A stretch of DNA of 64,000 nucleotides from Gemmatimonadota bacterium (lineage in GTDB: Bacteria; Latescibacterota; UBA2968; UBA8231). The translations under genes were made by a program, and so were the position numbers. This document shows, piece after piece, positions 17,855 through 26,632 of this stretch. Positions within the stretch are counted from its first letter, which is position 1. The number at the start of each line of letters is the position of its first letter. The stretch spans positions 62,001 through 126,000 of the forward strand of contig VXML01000107.1 in NCBI GenBank assembly GCA_009841115.1, in the 5' to 3' direction. The notes beneath the pieces are model-generated. The model ran no database searches. It was not told the DNA's origin and saw nothing but the letters and a program-made list of their open reading frames with translations.

Positions 17855-18106
17855 ATGAAACAACTCGCACTCGACAATCCTCTCGCACAGGGATTAGACC
17901 TAGCCTTCGTGGGCATGAGCATCGTCTTCACCGCCCTAGTATTAGTCAGCATTTTTATCACTGTCTTGCCGAGAATCCTCGCCGCGATCCACCCCTATAT
18001 TCCCCCAGCCCAACTGCACACGCAGAGTCATAGCAGAGAAAACGACGCACCCGCCATCGCCGCGGCCATCGGCTTCGCCCTGCACGCGCGCCGCCAAAAC
18101 GACTAA
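17855..18106 (+). CDS. oadG: Oxaloacetate decarboxylase gamma chain (OadG-like)
   Basis: An 83-residue protein with one membrane helix (about residues 14-40, LDLAFVGMSIVFTALVLVSIF) and a short cytoplasmic tail with a His/Pro-containing stretch, matching the small gamma subunit that links the alpha and beta chains of sodium-translocating decarboxylases. The G-M-x-x-V-F pattern in the helix is typical. oadB starts six bases after its stop and oadA follows, which supports the call despite low complexity. Confidence 0.82.
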   Translation: MKQLALDNPLAQGLDLAFVGMSIVFTALVLVSIFITVLPRILAAIHPYIPPAQLHTQSHSRENDAPAIAAAIGFALHARRQND

Positions 18107-18112
18107 TCGGCC

Positions 18113-19240
18113 ATGGAGATTCTCTTAGAATTCCTCTCCACCACGGCCGTGGCCAACATGTCGGGCGGCAATCTGCTGATGATCGTGATCGGCGCGATCT
18201 TCATCTCGCTAGCCATCCGCAAAGACTACGAGCCGCTGCTGCTGTTGCCGATTGGCTTCGGCTGCATCGTGGGTAATCTCCCGTCTATTTCCAGTATGGC
18301 CATTGGCGTGTACGACCAAGGTAGTGTGCTCTACTACATCTACTTCGGCGTCAGTCAAGGAATCTTCCCGCCGCTGATCTTTCTCGGCATCGGCGCGATG
18401 ACCGACTTCTCGATCATGCTCTCCAGCCCCCGGCTGGTCCTGCTGGGGGCCGCGGCGCAGACGGGCATTTTCCTGACCCTGATCGGCGCGCTTTACCTAG
18501 GCTTCACTCCGGCCGAGTCCGGGGCCATCGGCATTATCGGTGGAGCCGACGGGCCAACGGCGATCTTCCTCGCAGCCAAGTTAGCTCCTCACCTGCTCGG
18601 AGCCATTGCTATCGCCGCGTATTCCTACATGGCCTTGGTACCAGTAATTCAGCCGCCAGTGATGAAACTCTTGACCACCCGCAAAGAGCGGCTGATTCGC
18701 ATGAAGCCCCCGCGCGAGGTCTCGCAGCGCGAAAAGATCATCTTTCCCATCGTCGCTTTCCTCATCTGCGCGCTCCTCGCCCCGGGCGCGATCGGGCTGC
18801 TCGGGATGCTGTTCTTCGGCAACCTGCTCAAGGAAAGCGGCGTCACCGAGCGCTTGGCCCAGACCGCCCGCACCTCGATGGTCGATATCGTCACCATCCT
18901 ACTCGGGTTTTCGGTCGGCTGCTCGACCCAAGCCCAGACCTTTCTCACGCCGCAGTCGGTACTCATCTTCAGCCTCGGTGCCTTGTCTTTTGCAGTCGCC
19001 ACGGCCAGCGGCGTGCTCTTCGCCAAGTTTTTAAACCTCTTCACCAAAGACAAAATCAACCCCCTCGTCGGCGCTGCCGGAGTCTCGGCGGTGCCCGACT
19101 CGGCCCGCGTAGTGCAGATGATGGGCCAGCGCGAAGACCCCAATAACTACCTGCTGATGCACGCGATGGCTCCCAATGTCGCCGGGGTCATCGGCTCGGC
19201 GGTAGGTGCCGGCGTCTTGTGGTCCGTGCTGGTGGGATAG
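18113..19240 (+). CDS. oadB: Sodium-translocating decarboxylase beta subunit
   Basis: A 375-residue membrane protein with about nine to eleven helices that decarboxylates carboxybiotin and pumps sodium outward. Family-specific blocks are present: IGFGCIVGNLP, IGIIGGADGPTAIF (Asp in the ion-path segment), LLGFSVGCSTQAQTFL and the C-terminal AAGVSAVPDSARVVQ with HAMAPNVAGVIGS. It sits between oadG and oadA, spaced six and 17 bases, a complete pump operon in G-B-A order. Confidence 0.95.
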   Translation: MEILLEFLSTTAVANMSGGNLLMIVIGAIFISLAIRKDYEPLLLLPIGFGCIVGNLPSISSMAIGVYDQGSVLYYIYFGVSQGIFPPLIFLGIGAMTDFSIMLSSPRLVLLGAAAQTGIFLTLIGALYLGFTPAESGAIGIIGGADGPTAIFLAAKLAPHLLGAIAIAAYSYMALVPVIQPPVMKLLTTRKERLIRMKPPREVSQREKIIFPIVAFLICALLAPGAIGLLGMLFFGNLLKESGVTERLAQTARTSMVDIVTILLGFSVGCSTQAQTFLTPQSVLIFSLGALSFAVATASGVLFAKFLNLFTKDKINPLVGAAGVSAVPDSARVVQMMGQREDPNNYLLMHAMAPNVAGVIGSAVGAGVLWSVLVG

Positions 19241-19257
19241 ACAACGAGGATGCGACC

Positions 19258-21069
19258 GTGAACAAGAAGAAAGTTCGCTTCATGTGTACCGCCTTCCGCG
19301 ACGGCTTCCAGTCGGTCTATGGCGCGCGCGTTTTCACTTCCGATTTTCTGCCCGCCGTCGCCGCAGCCAAGGAAGCTGGCATCGACTACTTCGAAGCCGG
19401 CGGCGGTGCCTGCTTCCAGTCGTTCTACTTCTACTGCGGCGAGGACGCCTTTGCTGCGATGGATGCCTTTCGCGCCACAGTCGGCCCGGACGCCGACCTC
19501 CAGACCTTGGCGCGAGGAGTCAACGTGGTCGGCCTCGAATCGCAGCCTAGCGACATCATCAAGCTCCACGCCGAACTCTTCAAAAAGCACGGCATCACCA
19601 CCATCCGCAATTTCGATGCGCTCAACGACGTCGATAACCTCATCTACTCGGGGCAGTGCATTGTGGATGCCGGGCTCAAACACCAAGTCTGCGTCACGCT
19701 GATGGAATTGCCTCCGGGCTGCGCCGGAGCCCACGACGCGGCCTTCTACACCAAGACCTTGCGCCAGATACTAGACGCCGGCATCCCGTACGACGCAGTT
19801 TGCTTCAAGGATGCCTCGGGCACGGCCGTACCCGCCAAAGTCTATGAAACCATCTCCGAGGCGCGGCTCATGCTGCCCGAGGACACCTTCATCCACTTCC
19901 ACACGCACGAAACAGCCGGTATTGGCGTCAGTGCCAACATGGCCGCCCTCGACGCTGGGGCCGACGCCATCGATCTGTCTATGGCCCCCTGCTCCGGCGG
20001 CACCTGCCAGCCTGATATCATCGTCATGTGGCACGCGCTGCGCGGCTCCGACTACGACCTCGACATTGACATCGACAAAATCCGCGACGCCGAGGAAGTC
20101 TTCAAGGAGTGCATGGCCGACTACTTTCTGCCACCCGAAGCCGTGGCCGTGGAGCCGATGATTCCTTGGAGCCCCATGCCCGGCGGTGCGCTGACGGCCA
20201 ACACCCAGATGCTGCGCGACAACGGCATCATGGACAAGTACCCGGACATGATCAAGGCCATGCGCGAGGTGGTCGAAAAGGGCGGGTTCGGTACCTCGGT
20301 GACGCCGGTCTCGCAATTTTACTTTCAGCAGGCTTTCAACAACGTCATGTTCGGCCCTTGGGAGCGGATCGCCGCGCCCTACGGCCAAATGGTCTTGGGC
20401 TACTTCGGCAAGACGCCGGTCGCACCCGACCCCTCGGTCGTCGAAATCGCCGCCCAACAGCTCGAGCTAGAGCCAACGACCCAAAAGCCGCTCGAACGCA
20501 ACGACGCCGACCCGAACAAGGGCGTCGAACCAGCCCGCGAACAACTGCGGGAAGCTGGCCTTGAAGAGACGGACGAAAACATTTTTATCGTCGCCGCCTG
20601 CCAAGACAAGGGCCTCGCCTTCCTCAAGGGAGAAGGCGAGATCGGCGTGCGCAAGGTCGAAAAAGAGCAAAAAGAAGAGGCCCCGACTGACGGTCCGGCG
20701 CACTATGCAATCACCGTTGATGGCCGTCGCTACGCCGTGGCCATCGACGGCGACACGGCCACGGTGGATGGCCGCCGCTTCCAAGTCAGCCTAGAACAAT
20801 CGACAGAATCGACCGATGTGGCGACTCCCTCCTCATCAGCACCCAAAGCTGACGGGGGCACGCCAGTGCAAGCCCAGATGCCCGGGAAAGTAATCCGTCA
20901 CCTCGTCCAAGCCGGCGACCACGTAGAGGCAGGCGACGGAATCATCGTGCTCGAAGCCATGAAAATGGAAATGCCGGTAACGGCTCCTGTCGCTGGCACG
21001 GTCGCCGATATTCTGGTCCATGCCGGGGATCAGGTGGCCGACGGACAGGTGCTGGCGCGTATAACCTAA
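19258..21069 (+). CDS. oadA: Oxaloacetate/pyruvate carboxyltransferase alpha subunit with biotin domain
   Basis: About 603 residues. The N-terminal barrel moves a carboxyl group between oxaloacetate and biotin: FRDGFQS, metal-binding HFHTHETAG, and the carbamylated-lysine-type FKDASG. The C-terminal carrier domain contains EAMKMEMP with biotin-accepting Lys near residue 569, after a linker about residues 475-530. The frame opens at 19219, inside oadB, but GTG 19258 is preferred: GAGG lies eight bases upstream and oadB ends at 19240. The stop overlaps convergent birA by four bases. Confidence 0.94.
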   Translation: MNKKKVRFMCTAFRDGFQSVYGARVFTSDFLPAVAAAKEAGIDYFEAGGGACFQSFYFYCGEDAFAAMDAFRATVGPDADLQTLARGVNVVGLESQPSDIIKLHAELFKKHGITTIRNFDALNDVDNLIYSGQCIVDAGLKHQVCVTLMELPPGCAGAHDAAFYTKTLRQILDAGIPYDAVCFKDASGTAVPAKVYETISEARLMLPEDTFIHFHTHETAGIGVSANMAALDAGADAIDLSMAPCSGGTCQPDIIVMWHALRGSDYDLDIDIDKIRDAEEVFKECMADYFLPPEAVAVEPMIPWSPMPGGALTANTQMLRDNGIMDKYPDMIKAMREVVEKGGFGTSVTPVSQFYFQQAFNNVMFGPWERIAAPYGQMVLGYFGKTPVAPDPSVVEIAAQQLELEPTTQKPLERNDADPNKGVEPAREQLREAGLEETDENIFIVAACQDKGLAFLKGEGEIGVRKVEKEQKEEAPTDGPAHYAITVDGRRYAVAIDGDTATVDGRRFQVSLEQSTESTDVATPSSSAPKADGGTPVQAQMPGKVIRHLVQAGDHVEAGDGIIVLEAMKMEMPVTAPVAGTVADILVHAGDQVADGQVLARIT

Positions 21070-21770
21070 GCCACATCCCCGGTCCACACCTCGCGCCGCG
21101 TCCCATCGTCCTCGCGCAGCAGCAGTTGCCCGGAGGAGCCAAAGCCCAGCACCACGCCAGTGTACTCGCCGACTGCGACGTACTGACCCAAATTGGCGCA
21201 GTGCGACTCCCACGCCGCACTCAGCGCAGCAAAGCCGCCTTTTTCCCAACGCCCGACCCACACCTGCAAATGCACCAGCAACTCGTCCAATGCCCGCTCG
21301 ACATCGCGCTCGGTGCCCGTCTCAATCCGCAGCGAGGTAGCGGGCTGGCCGATGGACGCCGCCTCGTCGGCATCCATGTTGACGTTGAGGCCGATTCCGA
21401 GGACGACCCCTTTGCAGCGCTCGGCCAAAATGCCGCAGATCTTGCGGCCGCCCACTAGCACGTCGTTTGGCCATTTGGTCTGCGCTGCCAAGCCGTTTTC
21501 CTCCAAATAGGCGACCACTCCCAAAGCGGCGGCTTGCGGCAGCGACAGGAACTGCAACGGTGCCGCAGCGGTCTGCAATAGCGCGGAAAAGGTCAGATTG
21601 CGACCGGGCCGAGCGAGCCACTGCCGCTCGTAGCGGCCCCGGCCAGCAGTCTGGGAACGAGCGGCCAGCACGAAGCCGTCGGGCAGGTCCCGGCCCTCGC
21701 GCAGCCACTCGACCAAGGTCGTATTGGTCGAAGGCAACTCGTCGTGCCACTGGGGATCTTGGAATCGCAT
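21066..21770 (-). CDS. birA: Biotin-protein ligase (no DNA-binding domain)
   Basis: A 234-residue enzyme that activates biotin with ATP and attaches it to carrier lysines. It carries TAGRGRYERQW, KWPNDVLV, GRKICGIL and GIGLNVN, the class I biotin ligase motifs. It lacks the N-terminal helix-turn-helix of bifunctional BirA, so it should not be a repressor. It faces the oadA gene with overlapping stops; OadA ends in a biotin domain and is the obvious substrate. Confidence 0.94.
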   Translation of the reverse strand: MRFQDPQWHDELPSTNTTLVEWLREGRDLPDGFVLAARSQTAGRGRYERQWLARPGRNLTFSALLQTAAAPLQFLSLPQAAALGVVAYLEENGLAAQTKWPNDVLVGGRKICGILAERCKGVVLGIGLNVNMDADEAASIGQPATSLRIETGTERDVERALDELLVHLQVWVGRWEKGGFAALSAAWESHCANLGQYVAVGEYTGVVLGFGSSGQLLLREDDGTRREVWTGDVA

Positions 21771-21908
21771 CGTTTTAATATACGGATATACGGACGAAGG
21801 CTAGGCCCCGAGAAAGTTCGCATTTGACCGTGAGATGTTCCTCTTGGTATTTTCGTATAAGTCCCCTTCGAGCCGATCCCATGCCTCTTAGCTATAGGAG
21901 ACAATCCC

Positions 21909-23288
21909 ATGCCCGTTTCTAGACGCCAATTCCTCAAAAGCGCCGCGGCCGTTTCCATCGGCTTTGCCGGCCTCCATCGCCACCTCGCTTGGGGCGCTCC
22001 AGCGTCCGAGAATAGCTTTGGACCGCTCGTGCCCGACCCCGGGGGTATCCTCGACCTGCCCGAGGGATTTAGCTATCGGATTCTCGCACGCGCCGGCGAA
22101 CTCATGGACGATGGCCTGCGATTGCCGGGCGCAGCCGACGGGATGGCTGCCTTCCCCGGGCCAGAGGGCCGCGTCGTTTTGGTGTGCAACCAAGAGCTGA
22201 GCCCCGGGTCGAAAGAAGCCGGTGCCTTCGGCGACGACAACGAGAATCTGAGCAAACTGCCTAAAGAAGATCTGTACGACTGGGGCCAAGGCGAGATGCC
22301 GTCCTTGGGCGGCACCACGAACATCGTTTACAACGCGCAAACCGGCGCAGTGGAGCGGAAATTTCTCAGCTTGGCCGGCACGGTGCGCAACTGCGCCGGC
22401 GGGCCGACCCCTTGGCATAGCTGGATTAGCTGCGAAGAGACGGCCCAGCGGATTGAAGGGCCGATCGAAAAAGACCACGGCTACAACTTCGAGGTCCCCG
22501 CTACCACAGAAATCGGCCGCGCCACGCCAGTGCCGCTCAAGGCCATGGGGCGCTTTGTGCACGAGGCCGTCGCCGTAGATCCCCGCTCGGGAATCGTCTA
22601 TCAAACCGAAGATACCGGCGACAGCTTGATCTACCGCTACATCCCCGACGCACCGGGCAAACTAATAGCTGGGCGGCTGCAAGCCTTGGCCGTAATCGAC
22701 CATCCCGGCTTGGACACCCGCAACTGGGACAAAGCGCTGGTGCCCCCAAGCGAGCCACTCGCCGTGCGCTGGGTCGATATAGAAAACGTCGAATCGCCGG
22801 ACAACGACTTGCGCATTCAGGGATTTGAGGGCAAGGGCTGCGCCCGCTTTGCCCGCGGCGAGGGCATGTGGTATGGCCGCGATGCGATTTACTTTGCCTG
22901 CACCAGCGGCGGCCGCAAAAAGAAAGGCCAAATCTTTCGCTACCATCCCAGTCCGCACGAGGGCACGGCCGATGAGAGCAAGGCTCCGGGGACGCTCGAA
23001 CTGTTCGTCGAGCCGAACGACGGCGACCTAGTCGACAACGCCGACAACCTCACGGTCTCGCCTTTTGGCGATTTGATCGTCTGCGAAGACGGCAGCGGGG
23101 AAAACAACCTAGTCGGCGTAACGCCTGCAGGCCAGATCTACCGCTTCGGGCACAACCGCATGAACAATTCCGAATTCGCCGGCGCGACCTTCTCGCCCGA
23201 CGGCCAAGTGCTCTTCGTCAATATCCAGCATCCCGGCACCACGCTGGCCATCTACGGCCCCTGGGATCAGCGGCAGTCTGACGGTTAG
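21909..23288 (+). CDS. PhoX-like (DUF839) Tat-exported protein
   Basis: A 459-residue protein. Residues 1-31 are a Tat signal (SRRQFLK twin-arginine motif, hydrophobic AAAVSIGFAGL), so it is exported folded. The mature part is a beta-propeller of the PhoX/DUF839 type: PEGFSYRILAR, CNQELSPGS, TVRNCAGGPTPWHSWISCEE, EDTGDSLIYRYIP and LTVSPFGDLIVCEDG. Several members are calcium/iron alkaline phosphatases. The conserved WxSWxxCEE block is present, but phosphatase activity is not certain. A perfect palindromic terminator follows about 50 bases downstream. Confidence 0.88.
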   Translation: MPVSRRQFLKSAAAVSIGFAGLHRHLAWGAPASENSFGPLVPDPGGILDLPEGFSYRILARAGELMDDGLRLPGAADGMAAFPGPEGRVVLVCNQELSPGSKEAGAFGDDNENLSKLPKEDLYDWGQGEMPSLGGTTNIVYNAQTGAVERKFLSLAGTVRNCAGGPTPWHSWISCEETAQRIEGPIEKDHGYNFEVPATTEIGRATPVPLKAMGRFVHEAVAVDPRSGIVYQTEDTGDSLIYRYIPDAPGKLIAGRLQALAVIDHPGLDTRNWDKALVPPSEPLAVRWVDIENVESPDNDLRIQGFEGKGCARFARGEGMWYGRDAIYFACTSGGRKKKGQIFRYHPSPHEGTADESKAPGTLELFVEPNDGDLVDNADNLTVSPFGDLIVCEDGSGENNLVGVTPAGQIYRFGHNRMNNSEFAGATFSPDGQVLFVNIQHPGTTLAIYGPWDQRQSDG

Positions 23289-23339
23289 TTCCCCAAGCCC
23301 ATAAGAATTTTCTCTAGGGCCGAGTCCAGTAAGCGATAC

Positions 23340-23371
23340 AGCGCTGTGTAGAATTCTACACAGCGCTTTTT
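23340..23371 (+). terminator. Perfect 28-bp palindromic intrinsic terminator
   Basis: A 14-base arm at 23340-23353 is exactly complementary to 23354-23367, directly followed by a T-run to 23371. The fold has almost no free loop. It lies after the PhoX-like gene and before the recQ promoter, so it should end that transcript. Confidence 0.85.
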
Positions 23372-23415
23372 GCGGCCCGCGCTTGTTTTCTCTGAGAATC
23401 GGACTGGTACGCCAA

Positions 23416-23443
23416 TTGCAAGGGTCTTAGACCGACTTATATT
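23416..23443 (+). promoter_or_regulatory. Candidate sigma70 promoter for recQ
   Basis: TTGCAA (23416-23421) and TATATT (23438-23443) are 16 bases apart, about 45 bases before the recQ ATG and downstream of the terminator. Match to consensus is fair; no transcript evidence. Confidence 0.4.
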
Positions 23444-23486
23444 TTCTGCTCCGCCAGATGCTACCACGCCGATCTAATTCTTTCGC

Positions 23487-25421
23487 ATGACCGAGCATAA
23501 AAACGTCCTCTTTCTCAACGACGCCGACTCCCTCAAGCCTCCCCCAGCCGTTCTCGACGCCGCGCTGGCCCGGCTCGGCTTTGAGCGTTTTCTGCCCGGT
23601 CAACGCGAAGCCATCGAAACCCTGCTCGCCACCGGTCGCCTACTTTTAGTCGCCCCCACTGGCGGCGGCAAGAGCTTGACCTACCAACTACCCGCGGCCC
23701 TGCTGCCGGGCACGGCCTTAGTGGTCTCGCCGCTCATCGCCCTGATGCACGATCAAGTCCAAGCACTACAGCGGCGCGGCCTCGCCGCCACGTACCTATC
23801 CTCGACCCTCGATGGCGACGAGTTGCGCCACCGCATGCGCGGGATAGCCCAAGGCCAGTACAAGCTGGTCTATGCAGCGCCCGAGCGGCTGACCTACTCC
23901 GGCTTCCGCTCCCTCCTGAGCCAGATCAAGTGCTCGCTTATTGCCGTGGACGAGGCCCACTGTATCAGCGAGTGGGGCCACGACTTCCGGCCCGAGTACT
24001 TGCAGATTGGCGAACTGGTCCGCGAGTTGCCCGATTGTCGGGTCCTCGCCTGTACCGCCACGGCCACGCCAGTGGTGCGCGACGAAATCCTCGAGCGCCT
24101 CGGGCTACCGAGTGACACTCCACAGCTAGTGCGCGGCTTTGCCCGGCCCAACCTCGCGCTGCGAGTCGCCGAAATCAACAGCGCGGCCGAGCGCCGCCAG
24201 CGGATTGATGCGCTGCTGGCCGAAGCACTCAATGCGCCCGACCAAAGGTTAGGTACCGCCATCGTCTATGCCCCCACCCGCAAGAGTACCGAGGAAGAAG
24301 CCGCACGCCTCCAAGGAGCTGGCTGGCGGGTGGCCGCTTATCACGCGGGCATGGCGGGGCCGGATCGCGACGCCGTTCAGCGCGCCTTTATGCAAGACCA
24401 AACCCAAATCGTAGTGGCAACCAATGCCTTTGGCATGGGCATCGACCGCGCCGATGTGCGCGCCATCGCCCATCTGGCCCCACCCAGCTCGATTGAAGCG
24501 TACTATCAGGAAGTAGGCCGGGCCGGGCGCGACGGCCAAGACGCCTACTGCCTGCTGCTGGTCTCCCCCGGCGACATGCCGCTGCGACGCCACCTAATCG
24601 AAAGCGATGCCAACGGCCGCGCTCCCGACCAAGCGGTAGTCCAGCACAAGTGGAATCTCTTTTTGGAACTGATGCGTTGGAGCGAAGGTGGATCCTGTCG
24701 CCACGACGCGATTCTGCGCTACTTCGGCGACGAGGAAGAAACGCTCTCGGGCTGTGGCCGCTGCGACGTCTGCCGTAGTCTCTCCCATGCCGAGGCAGGC
24801 GACGCCACAGAGGTCGCCATCACCGTGCGCAAAGCCCTTTGCGCGGTCGCCCGTCTGCACAGACGCTACGGCATCCAAATGGCGGCCAAGCTCCTGCGCG
24901 GTACCAAGGACGCACGCCTTGCGCGCGATGGCCTAGATCGGACCCCGACCTTTGGCATTCTCAAGGAACATTCTGAACGGTGGCTTTTGCAGCTTTTGCG
25001 CCGGTTGGTCACGGCCGGTTGGGTCGATTTTTCCGGCGGCGAGCGGCCGGTCGTGATTCTCACCGAAGAGGGACGCCAAGTCATTCACGCCGAGCGGCCC
25101 GCGCGCCTGCTGCTGCCGCCGAAATCGGCTCCGGTCCCAGCAGCCCGCACCGCGCGCGTCCGTCCTCGCATCCCCGATCCTAGCGAAAATTTCGACGAAA
25201 ACGCCCAAGCCCTCTTCGATGCCCTGCGCCATCACCGCATGACGCTGGCCCGCGACGAAAAGGTTCCTCCCTACGTCATCGCCAGCGACCGCACGCTCCG
25301 CGATATCGTCCTGCTGCGGCCTGCCAACCTCGACGAACTCAAACTGGCGCACGGCATTGGTCCAGCCAAGGCCGAAAAATACGGCGACGGTCTGCTCGCC
25401 ATCGTCCAACAGGCCGCCTAA
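23487..25421 (+). CDS. recQ: ATP-dependent DNA helicase RecQ
   Basis: A 644-residue 3'-5' helicase for recombination and fork repair. Domain order: helicase core with FLPGQREAI, Walker A APTGGGKS (56-63), DEAH (155-158) and YYQEVGRAGRDG. A zinc-binding RQC part follows with CRHD...CGRCDVC. The winged-helix region covers about 460-550, and one C-terminal HRDC domain (about 565-644) contains RTLRDIVLLRP and HGIGPAKAEKYG. This is full bacterial RecQ architecture. It has its own candidate promoter; no Shine-Dalgarno is evident. Confidence 0.96.
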   Translation: MTEHKNVLFLNDADSLKPPPAVLDAALARLGFERFLPGQREAIETLLATGRLLLVAPTGGGKSLTYQLPAALLPGTALVVSPLIALMHDQVQALQRRGLAATYLSSTLDGDELRHRMRGIAQGQYKLVYAAPERLTYSGFRSLLSQIKCSLIAVDEAHCISEWGHDFRPEYLQIGELVRELPDCRVLACTATATPVVRDEILERLGLPSDTPQLVRGFARPNLALRVAEINSAAERRQRIDALLAEALNAPDQRLGTAIVYAPTRKSTEEEAARLQGAGWRVAAYHAGMAGPDRDAVQRAFMQDQTQIVVATNAFGMGIDRADVRAIAHLAPPSSIEAYYQEVGRAGRDGQDAYCLLLVSPGDMPLRRHLIESDANGRAPDQAVVQHKWNLFLELMRWSEGGSCRHDAILRYFGDEEETLSGCGRCDVCRSLSHAEAGDATEVAITVRKALCAVARLHRRYGIQMAAKLLRGTKDARLARDGLDRTPTFGILKEHSERWLLQLLRRLVTAGWVDFSGGERPVVILTEEGRQVIHAERPARLLLPPKSAPVPAARTARVRPRIPDPSENFDENAQALFDALRHHRMTLARDEKVPPYVIASDRTLRDIVLLRPANLDELKLAHGIGPAKAEKYGDGLLAIVQQAA

Positions 25422-25444
25422 CTCGCTCGTCTGGAGAACGCTTC

Positions 25445-26416
25445 ATGGCTACAATTCACTGGGGTATCATCGGCTGCGGCGACGTCACAGAGGTAAAGAG
25501 CGGCCCCGCTCTGTACAAAACTCGCGATTCCGAATTGGTGGCGGTCATGCGCCGCGATGCAGACAAGGCCCGCGACTATGCCGCGCGCCACAGCGTACCC
25601 AAGTGGTACGACCAAGCCGACGCACTCATCGGCGACCCGGATGTCGATGCGGTCTATATCGCAACGCCTCCCGACACCCACGCTCACTACACAGCCCAAG
25701 TGGCCCAAGCCGGCAAACCTGTTTACGTCGAAAAGCCAATGGCGCGCAATCACGAGGAGTGTCTGGCAATGATCAACGCCTGCCGCCGGGCCGGGATGCC
25801 GCTTTTTGTCGCCTACTACCGCCGCGCCCTACCCGCTTTCCTCAAGGTCCAGTCGCTGGTCGAGGAAGGAGCCATCGGCGCGGTGCGCTTCGCCTCCATC
25901 GCCCTTTGCCAACCCGCGTCAGAAGATCCCGACGATCTGCCCTGGCGCGTCGTCCCAGAAATCTCGGGCGGCGGCTATTTCTTCGACCTAGCCTCGCACC
26001 AACTCGACTTCCTCGACTTTCTGCTCGGCCCCATCGCCCACGCCTCGGGCCACGCAACCAACCAAGCAGGGCTCTACCGTGCCGAAGACGCCGTTACCGC
26101 CAGCTTCGCCTTCGAATCCGGCGCACTCGGCGCAGGAGTCTGGAACTTCGCCGCCGACCAGCGCTACGACCAGATCGAAATCGTCGGCGACAGGGGTCGG
26201 ATCGCCTTTTCCACGTTCGCCTTCACCCCAGTCGAATTAACTACCAATGCCGGGACCCAAACCTTCGCCATCGACCCACCCCAACACGTCCAGCAACCCT
26301 TGATCGAGACAGTAGTCGATGCGCTGTTGGACCGAGACGAATGCCCCAGCACCGGTGTAAGCGCCGCTCGCACTAGCCGGGTCATGGACCAAATCGTTCA
26401 CGACTATGCCACCTAA
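25445..26416 (+). CDS. Gfo/Idh/MocA-family oxidoreductase
   Basis: A 323-residue NAD(P)-dependent dehydrogenase of sugars or inositols. The Rossmann start is WGIIGCGDVTEVKSGPAL, followed by DAVYIATPP and the family hallmark VEKPMARN (Lys in EKP is catalytic). The C-terminal half is the substrate-binding beta-sheet domain with the GGGYFFDLASHQLDFLDFLLG block. GGAG precedes the ATG. The substrate is not predictable. Confidence 0.93.
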   Translation: MATIHWGIIGCGDVTEVKSGPALYKTRDSELVAVMRRDADKARDYAARHSVPKWYDQADALIGDPDVDAVYIATPPDTHAHYTAQVAQAGKPVYVEKPMARNHEECLAMINACRRAGMPLFVAYYRRALPAFLKVQSLVEEGAIGAVRFASIALCQPASEDPDDLPWRVVPEISGGGYFFDLASHQLDFLDFLLGPIAHASGHATNQAGLYRAEDAVTASFAFESGALGAGVWNFAADQRYDQIEIVGDRGRIAFSTFAFTPVELTTNAGTQTFAIDPPQHVQQPLIETVVDALLDRDECPSTGVSAARTSRVMDQIVHDYAT

Positions 26417-26550
26417 GCTGGCCGCTGAGCGCAATCGACCGCAGGCGACCCGCGAGCTATTACTCCACTAACGCCGGAGCTTTCGCCGCAAAATTGCGCT
26501 CCTTTCCCGCCGTTTTTGTCGTTCCAATCAGCCAACTTTGCAATCAACGC

Positions 26551-26579
26551 TTGGGCAACGGCCCAAATTTTCTTATTTA
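26551..26579 (+). promoter_or_regulatory. Candidate amt promoter with palindrome over -35
   Basis: TTGGGC (26551-26556) and TATTTA (26574-26579) with a 17-base spacer, about 55 bases before the ammonium transporter ATG. The -35 is the left arm of TTGGGC-AACG-GCCCAA (26551-26566), a perfect inverted repeat that could be an operator. The rest of the 216-base gap shows nothing else. Confidence 0.35.
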
Positions 26580-26632
26580 TATAAACTTCCTCCTGCACGC
26601 ATCCACCTATCGCACCTAAAAGGGGGTTCGAC

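Noticed and set aside
19771..20457. 228-codon frame opposite oadA
   Set aside because: The oadA strand carries all family motifs; the antisense frame is His/Gly/Asp-rich noise.
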